The notes beneath the pieces are model-generated. The model searched no databases. It saw only the letters and a list, made by a program, of their open reading frames with translations, and was not told the DNA's origin. A DNA stretch of 64,000 nt, taken from a virus. Numbering within the stretch: the stretch's first letter is position 1; every line of letters starts with the position of its first letter. The DNA lies in the IMG/VR virus record IMGVR_UViG_3300027847_002504, positions 1-64,000 of that record. One strand, written 5' to 3'. The position numbers were made by a program, and so were the translations under genes. Below are positions 62,229 through 64,000 of this stretch, in pieces.

Positions 62229-62292
62229 TGGTGCATCGGGCGGTAATCGAACCCGCAACCTTCAGATTAAGAGCCTGTTGCGCCACCAATGT
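62229..62292 (-). tRNA. tRNA-Lys(CUU) lacking the D-arm
   Basis: Acceptor ACATTGG/CCGATGC (first pair A-C), anticodon loop CTCTTAA (CUU), T-arm GCGGG-TTCGATT-ACCGC, encoded CCA. Only 7 bases lie between acceptor and anticodon stem, so no D-arm exists. A deletion between direct repeats in the D-arm would explain it. Confidence 0.65.
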
Positions 62293-62369
62293 ATAGATTG
62301 AAAAAGGATATCTGCAATGTAACCGCGTATATGAAAAAACAAGTTAATTTTACATATTAGGTTATTTTC

Positions 62370-62861
62370 ATGAGAATTTATGCAGACGATAATGATGCCC
62401 TTCAACAGAAAGTAAGATCTGTTTTGGACAAGAAATTGGCTTTGGACGATGCAGACGTTCAGGCCGCAGAGGCCGGGGCTGTTAATATAGTTCAAGAGTT
62501 TTTTGGTCTTGAGGTGAAATCAAGGGTCGAAAATAGATCTGACAGGAGTCTTGTTGAAATCCAGGTTTTCGCCCCTACGAATGTTCGTCTGGGGTATCTT
62601 CAGATGTGGCTTATCCCATACGCAGGGGAAGCGTTGTATCCGAGAGGGACCAAACAGGTTCAAATACACATTGTTGATATGAACAGAAGCGGGCTCTTTA
62701 TGCCAAGTGAGGTGATTCCAAAACTACGCACTTATTTCAAAAGCGTATTCGCCCCTTCCCTGGATGTTGAGAAGTATCTTGGGGAACTGGGGTACTTTGA
62801 CCAGGGTGCTGTCACTCAATACTTTGATCAACAAAACGCTCCTGGCGGTTTGAAGACGTAA
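62370..62861 (+). CDS. Hypothetical protein
   Basis: 163 residues, soluble, alpha/beta, no family recognised. Lies between two opposite-strand tRNA genes, with only one base to the Thr tRNA. Confidence 0.55.
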   Translation: MRIYADDNDALQQKVRSVLDKKLALDDADVQAAEAGAVNIVQEFFGLEVKSRVENRSDRSLVEIQVFAPTNVRLGYLQMWLIPYAGEALYPRGTKQVQIHIVDMNRSGLFMPSEVIPKLRTYFKSVFAPSLDVEKYLGELGYFDQGAVTQYFDQQNAPGGLKT

Positions 62862-62862
62862 T

Positions 62863-62939
62863 TGGAGCCGAAGCTCGGTAACGATCCGAGTTAACCTGCT
62901 TACAAGACAGGACATCATCCATATAAATGTTTCATCGGC
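62863..62939 (-). tRNA. tRNA-Thr(UGU)
   Basis: Acceptor GCCGATG/CTTCGGC (one mismatch), D-arm ACAT/ATGT, anticodon stem CCTGT/GCAGG with loop CTTGTAA (UGU), T-arm CTCGG/CCGAG, encoded CCA. Confidence 0.8.
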
Positions 62940-62942
62940 ATT

Positions 62943-63669
62943 TTATAAGTTAAATTTTATTGGCGTCATTGGCTGTCCAAGACAAGCTAATCCATGGTAA
63001 TGCGTCCATAGTTTTCTACACCATCTGATCGCTATTTCGTCAGGGTCTTCGCCTCTCACATGTTCCGCGTCAGGGCAGTGGCATTTTAATAGCTTTTCAA
63101 TCAGACTGTCTGGCCCATTTGAATCCATAGTTACTTGAGTTAGTTGAAACTTTTTATGCTCGCTTTTACTAGAGCATATCTTTTCGCCATTATTGTCTAA
63201 TAATAATGGGGCGTATCTTATTGTTGGGTAGCCGAATCCAAAAGCGCCCGCCAATGGCCTCTCTACTTTTTCTAACGGAACAAGGTCCCACCCCCCTTAT
63301 GTGAGTTCTTACTGAGTTTAGAACCATAAACTTCCCAATTTCAAGGCTTTTGAAATCGGCCTCTCGAATTTCCATCTTTAACAACATGCACATCACGTCG
63401 GCTTGAAAATTCCCATATTCATTTAGTCGCAATTCAAATTCCGGTGGGTATCCCATCCAATTCATAAGATCAACCTGCATTTTTTCAAACTCTGGTGTTG
63501 AGCGAACATCATGAACGACCCCCCATCTAAGATCGATTCCAGGCGTGTTATAAGATTCTAAATAAAATTTTGTGTAGAGAAAGCTCGCTCTTGCGTGTAA
63601 GATCATTGCCGCATGTCCAACGTGCGGGGGATAAGCTGAGTTTGGCATGTATACTGAGTCCCATTGCAT
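62943..63669 (-). CDS. Glutamyl-tRNA-synthetase-like protein, one frameshift
   Basis: Class I synthetase core. Y-P-P-H-V-G-H-A (HIGH motif, 14-20), L-N-S-V-R-T-H-I-R-G-W-D-L-V-P-L (the V-x-H-x-x-R-G element of Glu/Gln enzymes) and G-E-K-I-C-S-S-K-S (KMSKS motif). Changing the G6 run near 63294 to G5 joins the two ORFs into about 241 residues. The size and lack of an anticodon-binding domain recall GluQ-type enzymes that act on tRNA-Asp rather than full GluRS. Could charge or modify a phage or host tRNA. Confidence 0.72.
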
Positions 63670-63730
63670 TATGATTATCTCTTGTTCGTTACTACGATTC
63701 TTTTTGTCATGTTGTCACCATTTATTCCCA

Positions 63731-63985
63731 CTATGATTCTATATCATGTTCTTTTTCCCAATCTTCTGCGTCTATTATAACATCGCAAATCTTTTCGCAC
63801 ATATAGTCGTGTTTCTCGTCGCCCATCCCCTCTTTCTTAAGCCTTGCCATATTTAAAAGAAGGTTTGATGCGTGTAGGGATATTTTAGTTTTGAATTTTG
63901 GCGGCGACTTTTTGGTTTTGTAAACAATACTATATAGTGCATTATACCAATCTTCTAATGAATTATGTTTTTCTCTATTGTTCAT
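63731..63985 (-). CDS. Small hypothetical protein
   Basis: 84 residues, basic middle and acidic end, helical. No family recognised. Confidence 0.5.
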   Translation of the reverse strand: MNNREKHNSLEDWYNALYSIVYKTKKSPPKFKTKISLHASNLLLNMARLKKEGMGDEKHDYMCEKICDVIIDAEDWEKEHDIES

Positions 63986-64000
63986 CCAAGATTTAAGCCA

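Overview
The window looks like part of the accessory half of a large, probably lytic tailed-phage genome (dsDNA, roughly 40% GC). Genes are short, tightly packed and often overlap by ATGA or TAATG. Most products are small and unrecognised, mixed with phage-style metabolic and RNA-processing enzymes, tail/adhesin proteins, glycosyltransferases and a tRNA cluster. No terminase, portal, major capsid protein, polymerase or integrase is seen here, and there is no CRISPR array or insertion sequence.

Layout. 0.1-10.1 kb (mostly +): a DEAH helicase with tandem C-terminal repeats, a methyltransferase-like protein, a cupin, a ParB-like protein and many small unknowns. 10.1-22.5 kb (-): a surface/adhesion block with a 1053-residue protein full of Ser/Cys-rich linkers, two further tail-type proteins, three glycosyltransferases, a methyltransferase and two Cys-rich proteins. 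22.7-31.5 kb (mostly +): a 2H phosphoesterase, proteins with an ADP-ribosyltransferase-like look, a broken Nudix hydrolase, a CCA-adding enzyme, a KptA/Tpt1 RNA 2'-phosphotransferase behind a palindromic operator, and a metalloprotease-like protein. 31.6-47.9 kb (mostly -): a P-loop kinase, metallophosphoesterase, ATP-grasp ligase, RNA ligase, nicotinamidase, CoaBC remnant, two sulfotransferase-like proteins, glycosyltransferase, methyltransferase, peptide deformylase with SEC-C tail, trypsin-like protease, heptose kinase, TIM-barrel protein and HNH-type endonuclease. 48.0-48.7 kb: a tmRNA gene interrupted in its T-loop by a group I intron. 48.9-57.5 kb: membrane proteins, APS kinase, deoxyribosyltransferase-like protein, HAD phosphatase, PRPP synthetase, a compact RNase P RNA, a nucleotidyltransferase and a lipoprotein. 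57.6-63.7 kb: seven tRNA genes plus one structured RNA, interleaved with tiny genes and a Glu-tRNA-synthetase-like protein.

How the genes may work together. (1) RNA and translation: tRNAs, CCA-adding enzyme, RNase P RNA, Rnl2-type RNA ligase, KptA, GluRS-like protein, peptide deformylase and tmRNA form an unusually complete kit for making, repairing and rescuing translation. (2) Surface chemistry: APS kinase can supply PAPS to the two sulfotransferase-like proteins, and the heptose kinase plus nucleotidyltransferase can supply ADP-heptose-like sugars to the GT9-like transferases. (3) NAD and nucleotides: nicotinamidase, PRPP synthetase and deoxyribosyltransferase sit beside several candidate NAD-consuming ADP-ribosyltransferase-fold proteins. 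(4) At least eleven unrelated proteins begin with the same short leader M-x-W-Y-K, which may be an address tag.

Quality warning. About fifteen genes are broken by one-base changes, nearly all in homopolymer runs, which points to uncorrected sequencing indels. Separately, at least seven reading frames carry an in-frame stop (TAA or TGA) that indels cannot explain. Products of such genes are described as reconstructed.
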